The notes under the pieces are model-generated. The model was not told where the DNA came from. It saw nothing but the letters and a program-made list of their open reading frames with translations, and did no database searches. Positions 15,882-24,100 of a stretch of 43,170 nucleotides of DNA are shown here, piece after piece. The stretch is from Oscillospiraceae bacterium (GTDB lineage Bacteria > Bacillota > Clostridia > Oscillospirales > SIG627), in contig SVTV01000024.1 of assembly GCA_015063605.1 (NCBI GenBank), positions 1-43,170 of the forward strand, read 5' to 3'. Each line of letters starts with the position of its first letter. Position 1 is the stretch's first letter. The translations under genes were made by a program, and so were the position numbers.

Positions 15882-16709
15882 ATGAAGATAGTTACAACAA
15901 CAAGCGTTTTTCCACCTTGTTATCCTGCCGATAAGGCTTTGATGCGTTTGAAAAATATAGGCTTTGACTGCCTCGATATGGCTTTTGATTACTGCACGGG
16001 TGAGAAGGATTTTCCCTTTGTAACGGACGGTTGGGAAAAATGGGCGAATGATCTGAGAGATTTGTCCGAAAAAAACAGCATTCCCTATACCCACGCTCAT
16101 TCCTGCGGAGATGCTTCCTCCCGTGATGAAGCGTTTATAAGATGCTTTAAGGCAAGTAATATTCTCGGTATAAAGTATCTCGTTATCCATCCCGTATGGC
16201 GAAAGGAGGACGGCAAGTATTACGAAACAGACGATGAATTCGTTGAAGTAAATACAAGGCTCGCTTTACCTCTTCTTGAATATGCGGAAAAATACGATGT
16301 GAAGATCCTTTCGGAGAATCTTTTGTGGGGCGCTTCCGTAAGACCATCTGCAATAGATAATCTCGTTTCCGAGGTGGATTCCCCCTATTTCGGATGGTGC
16401 TATGATACGGGACACGCCAACTGCTTCGGAATAACCTCCGACTCGCTTCTTGATATTAAAAATGTTCCCATGTCCCTTCACATTCAGGACAATCACGGAA
16501 ATAAGGGCGATGAGCATCTTATCCCCGGAGACGGAAGCATAGATTGGAAGAGATTCCTCGAAAATTTAAAGAAGATAGGATATAAGGGCGAGCTTGTCCT
16601 TGAAGCGCACCACCAGTCGCTTCATACTCCCGATGAAAAGAGGGAAGAGTTGCTTTCCGAACTGCTTTTGCGAGCCGTCGGTCTGAATAATATATATACA
16701 AGCATTTAA
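15882..16709 (+). CDS. Sugar phosphate isomerase/epimerase (AP-endonuclease-like TIM barrel)
   Basis: A 275-residue cytoplasmic protein of the xylose isomerase-like TIM barrel group (IolE/hydroxypyruvate isomerase relatives). Metal or sugar ligands are visible as LSENLLW (Glu), CYDTGHAN (Asp, His), LHIQDNHGNKGDEHLIPGDG (His and Asp) and VLEAHHQ (Glu). The start at 15882 is preferred since AAAGGA stands before it; an in-frame ATG at 15864 is too close to the promoter site. It is single and converges on the SIS gene at 16936, with the repeat 16712-16912 between them. The substrate cannot be told from the sequence; a link to the nearby amino-sugar cluster is possible. Confidence 0.85.
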   Translation: MKIVTTTSVFPPCYPADKALMRLKNIGFDCLDMAFDYCTGEKDFPFVTDGWEKWANDLRDLSEKNSIPYTHAHSCGDASSRDEAFIRCFKASNILGIKYLVIHPVWRKEDGKYYETDDEFVEVNTRLALPLLEYAEKYDVKILSENLLWGASVRPSAIDNLVSEVDSPYFGWCYDTGHANCFGITSDSLLDIKNVPMSLHIQDNHGNKGDEHLIPGDGSIDWKRFLENLKKIGYKGELVLEAHHQSLHTPDEKREELLSELLLRAVGLNNIYTSI

Positions 16710-16711
16710 AG

Positions 16712-16912
16712 AAAAAGGGGCTGTCTCACTAACGTGAGCCAAGCCCTGAAATTGAACTCGATGAATAAAATTCATCGTTTTGGCACCGAAATTACGTAAA
16801 AATTCGTACTAAAACACGCCAAAAACGTTCAAGTTTCCGAAAATAGCGGGTTCCCGTCCCCTATTTTCGTCCGCTGTTTTAGCGGGGGCGTCGCTTAATG
16901 CGACGCCCCCTT
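16712..16912. repeat. Repeat copy 1 with imperfect terminal inverted repeats
   Basis: A roughly 200-base element. The ends are AAAAAGGGGCTGTC and, on the other strand, AAGGGGGCGTCGC, so they are imperfectly inverted. Internal hairpins are CTCAC/GTGAG, CGATGAAT-AAA-ATTCATCG and GGGGGCGTCGC-TTAAT-GCGACGCCCCC, an 11-bp perfect stem. A second, shorter copy in opposite orientation is at 38964-39071; it lacks about 88 internal bases. Both copies lie between converging genes and may end transcription from both sides. The GGGGCTGTCTCA end resembles termini of some insertion sequences, so a MITE is likely (inference). Confidence 0.75.
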
Positions 16913-16935
16913 AAAATATATATGCGGCGTGCTTA

Positions 16936-17583
16936 TTACCATCCAAACTCATCATAATGCGGTTCAATAACCGTTTTATTGTAATCATTTCCTCCGGGGA
17001 AATTTGCACTCTTGAGAATACCCGGGGTGTATCCGTCCTTCAGCATCTTTTCAACCGCAACGCATGTAAGATTCCACATGATATGGTTTGATGCAACGCC
17101 CGAAGCCGCCGCAAAGCGTGCTTCAATGCCCTCTACCTCAAGCATTGCCTCCGCAGCAGGAGCGCAGTTGTCAAGAGTGAGAGTGGCTATTTCATAAAGC
17201 TTCTTTCCGGAAGGATGAACGGGATCTACCGCGGCTGCGTATTCCATGCTTGTAAATGCAATTACCGTTATTCCTTTTTCCACGCTGTCGTATGCAAGAT
17301 TGACGACACTTTCCGTTCTTCCCGATACGGAGCTTAAGAAAAGAACGTCGCCCTTTTTCAATTCCGTGGTGTCCTTATCGAATTTTTTATAGAAGATGGG
17401 ACCTCCGCCTCTGTATATAAGATCCATTTCAATGGAATGACAGATGCTTGAAAGATATATCTTTCCGCCGTTTTCAACGGCGTTTGCCACAAGCTCTCCT
17501 GCCTTTATAATGTTTTCTCTCTGAGTGGTGCGTACCTTCAGCAGAAGCTCGTCAACTGCCTGCTGATAACGATCCATAAGCAT
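16936..17583 (-). CDS. SIS-domain sugar isomerase-like protein (second of a pair)
   Basis: A 215-residue SIS protein. KIYLSSICHSIEMDLIYRGGG starts the fold; VLFLSSVSGRTESVV has the serine cluster that binds a sugar phosphate; VIAFTSMEY and IEARFAAASGV follow. The C-terminus, FPGGNDYNKTVIEPH, matches the end of its upstream neighbour, so the two are paralogues. Such SIS proteins are related to the UPF0309 group and act on phosphosugars, but the reaction here is unknown. The ATG at 17583 is preceded by GGAGG at good distance. It starts 18 bp after the preceding SIS gene and ends near the repeat at 16712-16912. Confidence 0.82.
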   Translation of the reverse strand: MLMDRYQQAVDELLLKVRTTQRENIIKAGELVANAVENGGKIYLSSICHSIEMDLIYRGGGPIFYKKFDKDTTELKKGDVLFLSSVSGRTESVVNLAYDSVEKGITVIAFTSMEYAAAVDPVHPSGKKLYEIATLTLDNCAPAAEAMLEVEGIEARFAAASGVASNHIMWNLTCVAVEKMLKDGYTPGILKSANFPGGNDYNKTVIEPHYDEFGW

Positions 17584-17601
17584 AGTTTTGACCTCCGATC
17601 T

Positions 17602-18342
17602 TTACATGTAAAAAATGTTATCCTTGTGTTCCGCAATGACTGCGTTATTGTAAGCATCTCCGCCGTCAATATTTCCGCTCATGAATACGGGAGGGGTGAT
17701 GCCCTTTTCCATAAGTATTTCCGAAGCACGGGCTGTTACCGCATTGAGAATTGCGGCACCCACAACCGTGGATGTGGAAGCTATCTTCTGAGGGAAGCCC
17801 GCAAGTTCCACGGAAGCGTCTCCAAGGTCACCATGATTATCAAGAACGATATCTCCGAAATCATGAAGCTTTTTACCCGATGAATGACGGGAGGATACCG
17901 AGGATGCCGTTGTCATATTCGTTACAACGATGACGGTAAGACCCTTTTCCTTTGCCGCTTTTGCCATATCGATGGTTACGGCATTTCTTCCCGAAACGGA
18001 ATGAATTATTATAACGTCACCCTCCTTTGCGGGAAGTCCGTCGAAAATAATCTTTCCGTATCCGTCCATCCTTTCCATTTGGCTCGACATGGTTATGGGT
18101 GATACATCAAGCATCATTCCCGGTGCACGTACGGGATTGACCGTTACCATACCGCCCGTTCTGTAAAAAAGCTCCAATGTTATAAGTCCCGCATGATTAC
18201 AGCCGAAGGCAAAAACGGAATTTTTTTCCATATTGGCTTTTGCTATTACCTCTGCGGCTTTTTCCATATTTTCCGCTTCCTCTGAGAATACCTGTGCAAG
18301 TATTTCGTTGATGCGGGAATAATATCTGTTGATTGCATTCAT
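17602..18342 (-). CDS. SIS-domain sugar isomerase-like protein (first of a pair)
   Basis: A 246-residue SIS protein. VFAFGCNHAGLITLELFYR is the first SIS strand and helix; IIIHSVSGRNAVTI has the phosphosugar-binding serines; the end, NIDGGDAYNNAVIAEH, is shared with the paralogue at 16936-17583. The start at 18342 is chosen because AAAGGA precedes it; the frame continues upstream for 50 codons into the kinase gene but without homologous sequence. It lies 19 bp after the sugar kinase gene. The pair may form a hetero-oligomer or act on two related sugars (inference). Confidence 0.85.
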   Translation of the reverse strand: MNAINRYYSRINEILAQVFSEEAENMEKAAEVIAKANMEKNSVFAFGCNHAGLITLELFYRTGGMVTVNPVRAPGMMLDVSPITMSSQMERMDGYGKIIFDGLPAKEGDVIIIHSVSGRNAVTIDMAKAAKEKGLTVIVVTNMTTASSVSSRHSSGKKLHDFGDIVLDNHGDLGDASVELAGFPQKIASTSTVVGAAILNAVTARASEILMEKGITPPVFMSGNIDGGDAYNNAVIAEHKDNIFYM

Positions 18343-18361
18343 TTTTTTGTTTCCTTTGTAT

Positions 18362-19330
18362 TTAAAAGCTTTTTCTGTATAAGTAGTCCTTGAATATCTC
18401 TTCAAGACTTGCTCTGTTTTTATCGAATTTATTGATAAAGCCCTCATCCTTTTCGCACATGCGTAAAACGATGCATCCGATAACGGGCTCAAATACGGGG
18501 AAAATTATTTCGGCTTCGGGATATTTATTTCTTATATCTTTTGAGAAGGTATCGAACATGTGTCTTGATCCCTTCCAAGCTCCGCCCGATGTGACAATTG
18601 GACCTGTCCAATTACCGCCGTATCTGTTTATCGCCGCAAAGACCTGCAGAGACATGGCGTGAGCGGCGTTTTCATATATTCTCAAAGCGATTTGATCTCC
18701 CATTTTTGCGGCTTTTTCCGTAATATATGATACGGAAGCCACAAGCCGTCTGTAATCGGGATCATTGTGTATTACCGATACAAGATCCCAAAGACTCGAA
18801 AGCTTCCATTCTTCCATAATAAGATCGTAAAGAAGAGTATTTTCTCCTCTTCCGTCAAAGGAATAAATGGCAGCCTTAAGGGAATTGAGACCGATATCGT
18901 AACCGCCGCCTTCATCTCCAAGAATAGCTCCCCATCCGCCTATGAGAAATCTATCGTCGGGCTGTACCATGAATGCATCGGAGCCCGTTCCCGCCTGAGC
19001 GGTGATACCGTATAAGTATCCCGAGGCGGCAAGAGGCGTTGCACCCTCTCCTCTGTATGATATATCCTTGACCGTACACCGTGAGCTTACCGCATCAATG
19101 AATATCCGGGAACCGCCCACAAGCATCAGGTCAACTGCTTCGATCTCGGTGATGCTTTTCGGAATAAGCTTTTCCGTAAGCTCGTCTATTTCCTTTTCAA
19201 CATCACTTTTCGGTTTGAACAGAAAATTCGTTCCCGTGCTTTTTGCGGTATTTATTATCTCAAGGTCTTCATTATACAGTATGACCTGCAGCTTTGTTCC
19301 TCCGCCATCGGCGGCAATATAGTATCTCAT
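18362..19330 (-). CDS. BadF/BcrA-type sugar kinase (N-acetylglucosamine kinase family)
   Basis: A 322-residue kinase of the ASKHA fold. The phosphate-1 loop is AADGGGTKLQVIL; phosphate-2 is QAGTGSDAFM; GGWGAILGDEGGGYDIG is the typical sugar-kinase stretch; VTSGGAWKGS is the adenosine motif. Relatives phosphorylate GlcNAc, and clostridial MurK phosphorylates MurNAc and GlcNAc in peptidoglycan salvage. Together with the two SIS genes downstream it forms a three-gene operon that may phosphorylate an amino sugar and then act on the phosphosugar. The start at 19330 gives the family's usual N-terminus; the ribosome site is weak. The promoter is at 19390-19418. Confidence 0.87.
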   Translation of the reverse strand: MRYYIAADGGGTKLQVILYNEDLEIINTAKSTGTNFLFKPKSDVEKEIDELTEKLIPKSITEIEAVDLMLVGGSRIFIDAVSSRCTVKDISYRGEGATPLAASGYLYGITAQAGTGSDAFMVQPDDRFLIGGWGAILGDEGGGYDIGLNSLKAAIYSFDGRGENTLLYDLIMEEWKLSSLWDLVSVIHNDPDYRRLVASVSYITEKAAKMGDQIALRIYENAAHAMSLQVFAAINRYGGNWTGPIVTSGGAWKGSRHMFDTFSKDIRNKYPEAEIIFPVFEPVIGCIVLRMCEKDEGFINKFDKNRASLEEIFKDYLYRKSF

Positions 19331-19389
19331 ATCTTTTATTGTGCTTATATTTTTTTGCCGTTTGAAAAAGGCTCGGAAAGCACACCAAC

Positions 19390-19418
19390 AGTATAACAAA
19401 AAAACAGCCGTCAGTCAA
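19390..19418 (-). promoter_or_regulatory. Promoter of the kinase-SIS operon
   Basis: Minus strand: TTGACT (19418-19413) and TATACT (19395-19390), 17-bp spacer, 60 bp before the kinase start. Confidence 0.75.
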
Positions 19419-19425
19419 TGGGATA

Positions 19426-19454
19426 TTGACAAAATAGAATAAATAAGGTAAAAT
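19426..19454 (+). promoter_or_regulatory. Divergent promoter toward the HtrA gene
   Basis: TTGACA (19426-19431) and TAAAAT (19449-19454), 17-bp spacer. Its -35 box is only 7 bp from that of the kinase promoter, and GTCAAT/ATTGAC of the two boxes form an inverted repeat. The 263 bases between here and the HtrA start hold a second -10-like TATAAT at 19599-19604, without a good -35, and no other feature. Confidence 0.6.
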
Positions 19455-19717
19455 AAAGCTCCGATATATGCCGAAAGCTATGCATCATATGTGATCGGCT
19501 CAGAATTATCGGATGTGAAAAAAGAAAAAATGAATACTTTTCTCATATATCCACATAATATTCACAATATTATTTAGCTTCGCTTTAGTTTCGCAATGTA
19601 TAATGATAGCGTCAAAAGAAGAATTCCCGCAATAAGGGAAAAGATATACCGAGGGGCTTTATTCAATATGCTGCCCCGATAGAATAGAAAATGAAAATAA
19701 ATAAAGGAGAATGCAGA

Positions 19718-21379
19718 ATGAACAACGAATTTGAAAACAACGTCAACAACGAAAACGTTCCCGCAAGCAATGACGGAAACGAAGCTGTAAATGCATCCGG
19801 TGATGCATCTGCCGAGACCGTTTCTTCTTCTGCGGAGAACACAGATAATGCTTCCGTAAAAAGCCAAAATGTAAATTATGTAAGCACCGCATCGGAAAAT
19901 GCGGCTCCCGTAAATAACGGTACGGTAAACAACGGGGGATACGCTTATTACAATGCTCCCGCAGGCGGAATGAACACACCTCACGCAAACCCCGTTCACG
20001 CGGCAAACGGAGAAAATATGTACGGTGCGCCCGTACAGAACGGCTATGCCCGTCCCATGAACGGAAATATGGGAGGCTATAATCCTTATAATCAGCCTTA
20101 TAACGGATATCCCAACGGGTACAGACCTCCTGTGATGAACAATCCTTACAACACGGATACGCAGTATGCCAAGAAGACCGAAAAGAAGAAAAAAGGCGGT
20201 ATCGGTGCATTGCAGATAATAGCTCTCGCTCTTTGCTTTTCACTTCTCGGAAGCGTTCTGGGCGCAGGCGGAGTATATCTTGCTTCTTACTTCTTTGGGG
20301 GCGGTATAGACCTTCCCGGAAACACCTCTACCATTCTTCAAGGCGAGCGCCCCAATACGGTGATCGATATCAACACAGTAGATACGAGCAAGCTTATGAC
20401 AGCGGCTGAAATATATGCCGTAAACGTAAATTCCACCGTTGGCATCACCACATCCATCACAACGAACTTTTTCGGTTATCAGACCACCTCTGCGGCATCG
20501 GGATCGGGATTCGTTCTTACGGCTGACGGATATATTATAACGAATCACCACGTTATAGAGGGAGCGAACAAAATAAAGGTCACAACTTATGAAGGAAAAT
20601 CCTATGATGCAAGTCTCGTGGGCTACGATCAGAGCAATGACCTTGCAGTTATAAAGGTAGATGCGAAAAACCTTTCACCCGTTGTTATCGGCGATTCCGA
20701 CAACACAAATGTCGGCGACAACGTGGTAGCAATCGGAAATCCTTTGGGCGAGCTTACTTTCTCTCTTACGGCAGGTGCGGTAAGTGCTTTGAACAGAGAG
20801 GTCACCATGTCCAACGGAATCACCATGGATCTTATACAGACAGACTGTGCGATAAACTCCGGTAACTCCGGCGGTGCGCTCTTCAATATGTACGGTGAGG
20901 TCATAGGCATAACGAATGCCAAGTATTCAAGCAGCTCTTCCTCGGGCCAGGCTTCCATTGACAATATCGGATTTGCCATCCCAGTAAACAATGTAAGAAA
21001 AATAATAGAAAGCATTATTGAAAAGGGTTATATCTCCAAGCCTTATATAGGCGTCATGATAGCCGATGTAAGCGAGCAGGCGCAGGCATACGGTCTTCCC
21101 GCAGGTGCGGCTGTTGACAGCGTTACGGAAAATGGTCCCGCACACAAGGCAGGACTTAAAGCAAACGACATAATCACCGCAGTTGACGGCAAGAAGATTA
21201 CAACAAGCAATGAGCTTGTGGAGATAGTTTCCGCATGTGAGCCGGGTGATAAGATAAAGCTTACCGTATACAGACAAGGAAAGGTATCCGAGATCGAGGT
21301 CGAAATAGGCGAACAGATCCAGAATACCACAACACAGAGCCAGAGTCAGAGTACGCCCGTATATCCCTTCGGAAGATAA
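19718..21379 (+). CDS. htrA: HtrA/DegP-type membrane serine protease with PDZ domain
   Basis: A 553-residue protease anchored in the membrane. Residues 1-155 are a low-complexity cytoplasmic tail rich in Asn, Gly, Pro and Tyr; residues 164-193 are one membrane helix; the catalytic domain follows outside the cell. The triad is His278 (NHHVIEGA), Asp308 (SNDLAVIKV) and Ser384 (SGNSGGAL). A PDZ domain spans about 440-530, with KAGLKANDIITAVDGKKI as its core, and a Gln/Ser-rich end. The family degrades or refolds damaged exported proteins. The ATG at 19718 has AAAGGAGA before it; an in-frame ATG at 19691 lacks a site. The gene is single with a terminator at 21404-21442. Confidence 0.95.
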   Translation: MNNEFENNVNNENVPASNDGNEAVNASGDASAETVSSSAENTDNASVKSQNVNYVSTASENAAPVNNGTVNNGGYAYYNAPAGGMNTPHANPVHAANGENMYGAPVQNGYARPMNGNMGGYNPYNQPYNGYPNGYRPPVMNNPYNTDTQYAKKTEKKKKGGIGALQIIALALCFSLLGSVLGAGGVYLASYFFGGGIDLPGNTSTILQGERPNTVIDINTVDTSKLMTAAEIYAVNVNSTVGITTSITTNFFGYQTTSAASGSGFVLTADGYIITNHHVIEGANKIKVTTYEGKSYDASLVGYDQSNDLAVIKVDAKNLSPVVIGDSDNTNVGDNVVAIGNPLGELTFSLTAGAVSALNREVTMSNGITMDLIQTDCAINSGNSGGALFNMYGEVIGITNAKYSSSSSSGQASIDNIGFAIPVNNVRKIIESIIEKGYISKPYIGVMIADVSEQAQAYGLPAGAAVDSVTENGPAHKAGLKANDIITAVDGKKITTSNELVEIVSACEPGDKIKLTVYRQGKVSEIEVEIGEQIQNTTTQSQSQSTPVYPFGR

Positions 21380-21403
21380 ATAAGCTTTTATAAGGAAAAA
21401 TAT

Positions 21404-21442
21404 GCGGGATACTGCCGACGTTTAAACAGTATCCCGCTTTTT
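21404..21442 (+). terminator. HtrA terminator
   Basis: GCGGGATACTG and CAGTATCCCGC form a perfect 11-bp stem, followed by TTTTTC. It also lies just beyond the end of the converging gene at 21463. Confidence 0.9.
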
Positions 21443-21462
21443 CTTCATTTAATATTTGTAAA

Positions 21463-23610
21463 TTACAGTATTTCCGCAGAGCCGAGAGCCGAGATAAGCT
21501 CCTCCTTCGTCAGAGCGGAACGGATATAAGCCTTACCGCTGACATATATTTCTGCCTTTTTATCTGTGTATGTAACATCAAGAGGCTCGCTCTCGACTTC
21601 TTTTGTATATGAAATGACAGCGTTTTTGTCGAAAACTGCCTTGCTTTCTCCGGAATCATCCCAAAGCGTCGCATAAGATGCACCGTTTCTCTCGAATACA
21701 AACGCCCTTAAGCTGTTTTCGCCGATACCGATTTTGCATTCCTCATATTCGGTAAGCTCGTATTCGCCCTTTGCGTTTATGAGAAGAGTGAATTCCTTAT
21801 CCGTCTGACGGAGCATAAGCTTCTGCTCGTTTGTGAGCAGCTTTTCAGCTCTTACATCCTCCCAGCGGCGCATGACCTCGAAAATATCCGCAGTTCTCGG
21901 GTTTAGCTTGAAAGTGCGTGTGTTTGCCTGCATTGTGAAAGGGCAGTCGTAGGAAGCCGCCTTGCTCGTTCCGAATTCGTAAACATCGGGGCGTGTGTCT
22001 GCGAAAAATGCCCACCAGCCGAAGTTTACTCTTGTGAAATCCTTCTGCATTATCGCCGCTTCCTTAAAGGGATGCTCGATTATCATTTCCTTGAAAATGC
22101 TTGTGGGGAATACATCAAAGGCGTTGGCACCGCTTAACATGTGCCAGCCGAAGTGTGCCTTTGCCGCACCCTCGCAGAATATGGGTTTCTTATTTAATTT
22201 TTTATATACTCTGTACTGTGCATTGGGAATGTGGTATTCAAAGGGAGCTTTTGCGCCCTCGGAGCCATCGAAATACACAAATTCAAAGCCCTGATTGTAA
22301 GCAGCGGCAAGCTTATCTCCTATCTCGTCCTGAAGGTCGGTGTTCTGATCGAGATAAACGCTTGTGCCCGAGAATTCGCTTACATCAAGTATACCGCCGC
22401 AGCATCCTCTTAAGTGTCCCGTTATCTCGGTATCAAAATGACCTCTCTTACAGCCGTAAAATCTGTACGGCGGTTCCGTGGTATAACCCGTGTATTCTAT
22501 AAGCTCCGTGTCGAAGCGCAGTACTCTCGTCTTATCGCAAAGAGGGGAGTCGATCGGGTTTTCCCATACGTATATTTCATCGGCACATTCATCAATATCT
22601 TTTGCAAGAGTGAATCTGCGTTTAAGATTCAAGCGGTAATCCGCCTTAGGGGTGACGTATCTTGAAGCAATACCAATATGGGTGTGCAGGAAATGGAGAC
22701 CCGGTGTTATTCCCGCAGCCTTTATCTTTTCAAGGAGCTTTTTAAGTGTTTTTTTCCCCTCGGGATAGCTTTCACGGTAATCGTAATTACCGCATGTGTC
22801 ATACTGTCGTGATGTTTTAAACATACTTGTGTAATAAACGAGCATCATACGGTAACCGCCCATTTTTGCATATCGGATATGCTCGTCAACGGTGTCGGGG
22901 TTAAGATCGTGCACCCAGTAAACAGATGCGTTTATAAGGGGATCGCGTCGGCTTGCCACACCCTTGGGCAGGGAATAGATCTCCTCAACGCTTTCGACGG
23001 AGGAAAGAAAGAAATCGGTTTTTCTGCATATGAGAACAGCGGGACAGTTTTTAAGCTTGAAGTTTGCTCTTGAATCCACGTGAAGCACTCTCGTTTCGTT
23101 AAAGCATGTGGAATCCGCAAACCCCTCGGGACATGACGACATAAGGCTTACCGAAGTATTGTCCTTGTGGCATACATTGAGCCATTGACCGAAGTCAACG
23201 CTCTTTTTGATGGGAAGAGATGCAAGTCTGAATGCCTCAACGGGAGGGAAGTCCATGGGTTGAGGAAAATCCTTTATATCGGCATTGAAGCTTACAAGCT
23301 CAAATGATACATGGTCGTCTCTTACGGTGACCTTAACATTTGCGGTGAAAAGCAGCAGATCGAATCCCACGGTAAGGATATCACCGTTTTTTTCAATACT
23401 GTTTGCTTCAAATACGGTTCTTTTATTCATGTAAGCAAGCTTTATTTCATTATTGTAAGGCCGTTCCTCAGTTATGGAAAAGAAAGGAACGGATACATCT
23501 GTATCAAGGCATTCTATGCCCGTTTCTTTACAAACGAGACTTTTGGCGCAGCACCTTTCGTCTATAACAAGCTTGAAACAAGAGTTTTCAATAATGATGT
23601 CCTTTTTCAT
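21463..23610 (-). CDS. Putative TIM-barrel glycoside hydrolase
   Basis: A 715-residue cytoplasmic protein without signal peptide. I do not recognise the exact family. The N-terminal 230 residues look beta-rich, as in a supersandwich domain; from about residue 240 a barrel starts with a strand near SVYWVHDLN, followed by GYRMMLVYYTSMF, ITPGLHFLHTHIGI and FEFVYFDGSEGAKAP. The last resembles barrel strands where the aspartate is catalytic in alpha-galactosidase-like enzymes. A short beta-rich tail from about residue 610 closes it. The start at 23610 is preferred: the earlier in-frame ATGs lie in or above the promoter at 23677-23705. The gene converges on HtrA and stands alone, so context does not tell the sugar. 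It could equally be a lyase-like or non-catalytic homologue. Confidence 0.65.
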   Translation of the reverse strand: MKKDIIIENSCFKLVIDERCCAKSLVCKETGIECLDTDVSVPFFSITEERPYNNEIKLAYMNKRTVFEANSIEKNGDILTVGFDLLLFTANVKVTVRDDHVSFELVSFNADIKDFPQPMDFPPVEAFRLASLPIKKSVDFGQWLNVCHKDNTSVSLMSSCPEGFADSTCFNETRVLHVDSRANFKLKNCPAVLICRKTDFFLSSVESVEEIYSLPKGVASRRDPLINASVYWVHDLNPDTVDEHIRYAKMGGYRMMLVYYTSMFKTSRQYDTCGNYDYRESYPEGKKTLKKLLEKIKAAGITPGLHFLHTHIGIASRYVTPKADYRLNLKRRFTLAKDIDECADEIYVWENPIDSPLCDKTRVLRFDTELIEYTGYTTEPPYRFYGCKRGHFDTEITGHLRGCCGGILDVSEFSGTSVYLDQNTDLQDEIGDKLAAAYNQGFEFVYFDGSEGAKAPFEYHIPNAQYRVYKKLNKKPIFCEGAAKAHFGWHMLSGANAFDVFPTSIFKEMIIEHPFKEAAIMQKDFTRVNFGWWAFFADTRPDVYEFGTSKAASYDCPFTMQANTRTFKLNPRTADIFEVMRRWEDVRAEKLLTNEQKLMLRQTDKEFTLLINAKGEYELTEYEECKIGIGENSLRAFVFERNGASYATLWDDSGESKAVFDKNAVISYTKEVESEPLDVTYTDKKAEIYVSGKAYIRSALTKEELISALGSAEIL

Positions 23611-23676
23611 TTTTTGTGACCATGCCTTTCGTACATATTGTGTGAATGGATACCGTGAAAGTACCTGCCGTTTATA

Positions 23677-23705
23677 ATTATATCTTTCTTTTCGTAAAAA
23701 GTCAA
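23677..23705 (-). promoter_or_regulatory. Promoter of the putative glycoside hydrolase gene
   Basis: Minus strand: TTGACT (23705-23700) and TATAAT (23682-23677), 17-bp spacer, 67 bp before the start codon at 23610. Confidence 0.8.
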
Positions 23706-23768
23706 TGCGAAACATAAAGAGAGCTCGGAAAAAACAAAAAACACCAAGCAAATGCTCGGTGCTTCATC

Positions 23769-23855
23769 TGGTGCCGAAAGCGGGGGTCGAACCCGCACGG
23801 TATCGCTACCACTGGATTTTGAGTCCAGCACGTCTGCCAATTCCATCATTTCGGC
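23769..23855 (-). tRNA. tRNA-Leu (anticodon CAA)
   Basis: On the minus strand the acceptor arms GCCGAAA and TTTCGGC pair, the anticodon stem CTGGA/TCCAG encloses the loop CTCAAAA with anticodon CAA, there is a long variable arm (class II) and the T arm has GGTTCGACCC. The CCA end is encoded at 23769-23771. The length is 87 bases. It reads UUG codons. Confidence 0.96.
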
Positions 23856-24013
23856 TCATATTCAAGCGATCAAATCGATCACGTCCGATATTATATCATT
23901 AATCCATAAAAAAATCAATAGCTTTTTCGAAAAAAGTAATTATTTTTTTCGAAAACATTTCCATGCAGATTTAAAGCAGTTTATTTGATGAAAAAATGAA
24001 TTTTTTTAAAAAT

Positions 24014-24045
24014 AAGTTGACAGGTCAACTTATCTGGTGTATAAT
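24014..24045 (+). promoter_or_regulatory. fak operon promoter with overlapping palindromic operator
   Basis: TTGACA (24017-24022) and TATAAT (24040-24045) with 17 bp between, both consensus. AAGTTGAC-AG-GTCAACTT (24014-24031) is a perfect inverted repeat with a 2-bp centre and covers the -35 box. Such a site suits a MarR-type dimer, and a MarR gene lies in the operon, so autorepression is the likely model (inference). Confidence 0.75.
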
Positions 24046-24100
24046 ATACACGTTTGTTGAATAACAAAAAATATTTGTCTTAAAGAGTGTATTATACCTT

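Noticed and set aside
16712..16912. A complete insertion sequence
   Set aside because: Only about 200 bases long, with no reading frame for a transposase; at most a MITE.
13058..19330. A multi-gene defence island around the TIR-TPR gene
   Set aside because: Neighbours are an ABC exporter, a sugar isomerase and sugar-metabolic genes; no nuclease, helicase, toxin or CBASS/Thoeris-type partner is visible, so only the single protein is reported.
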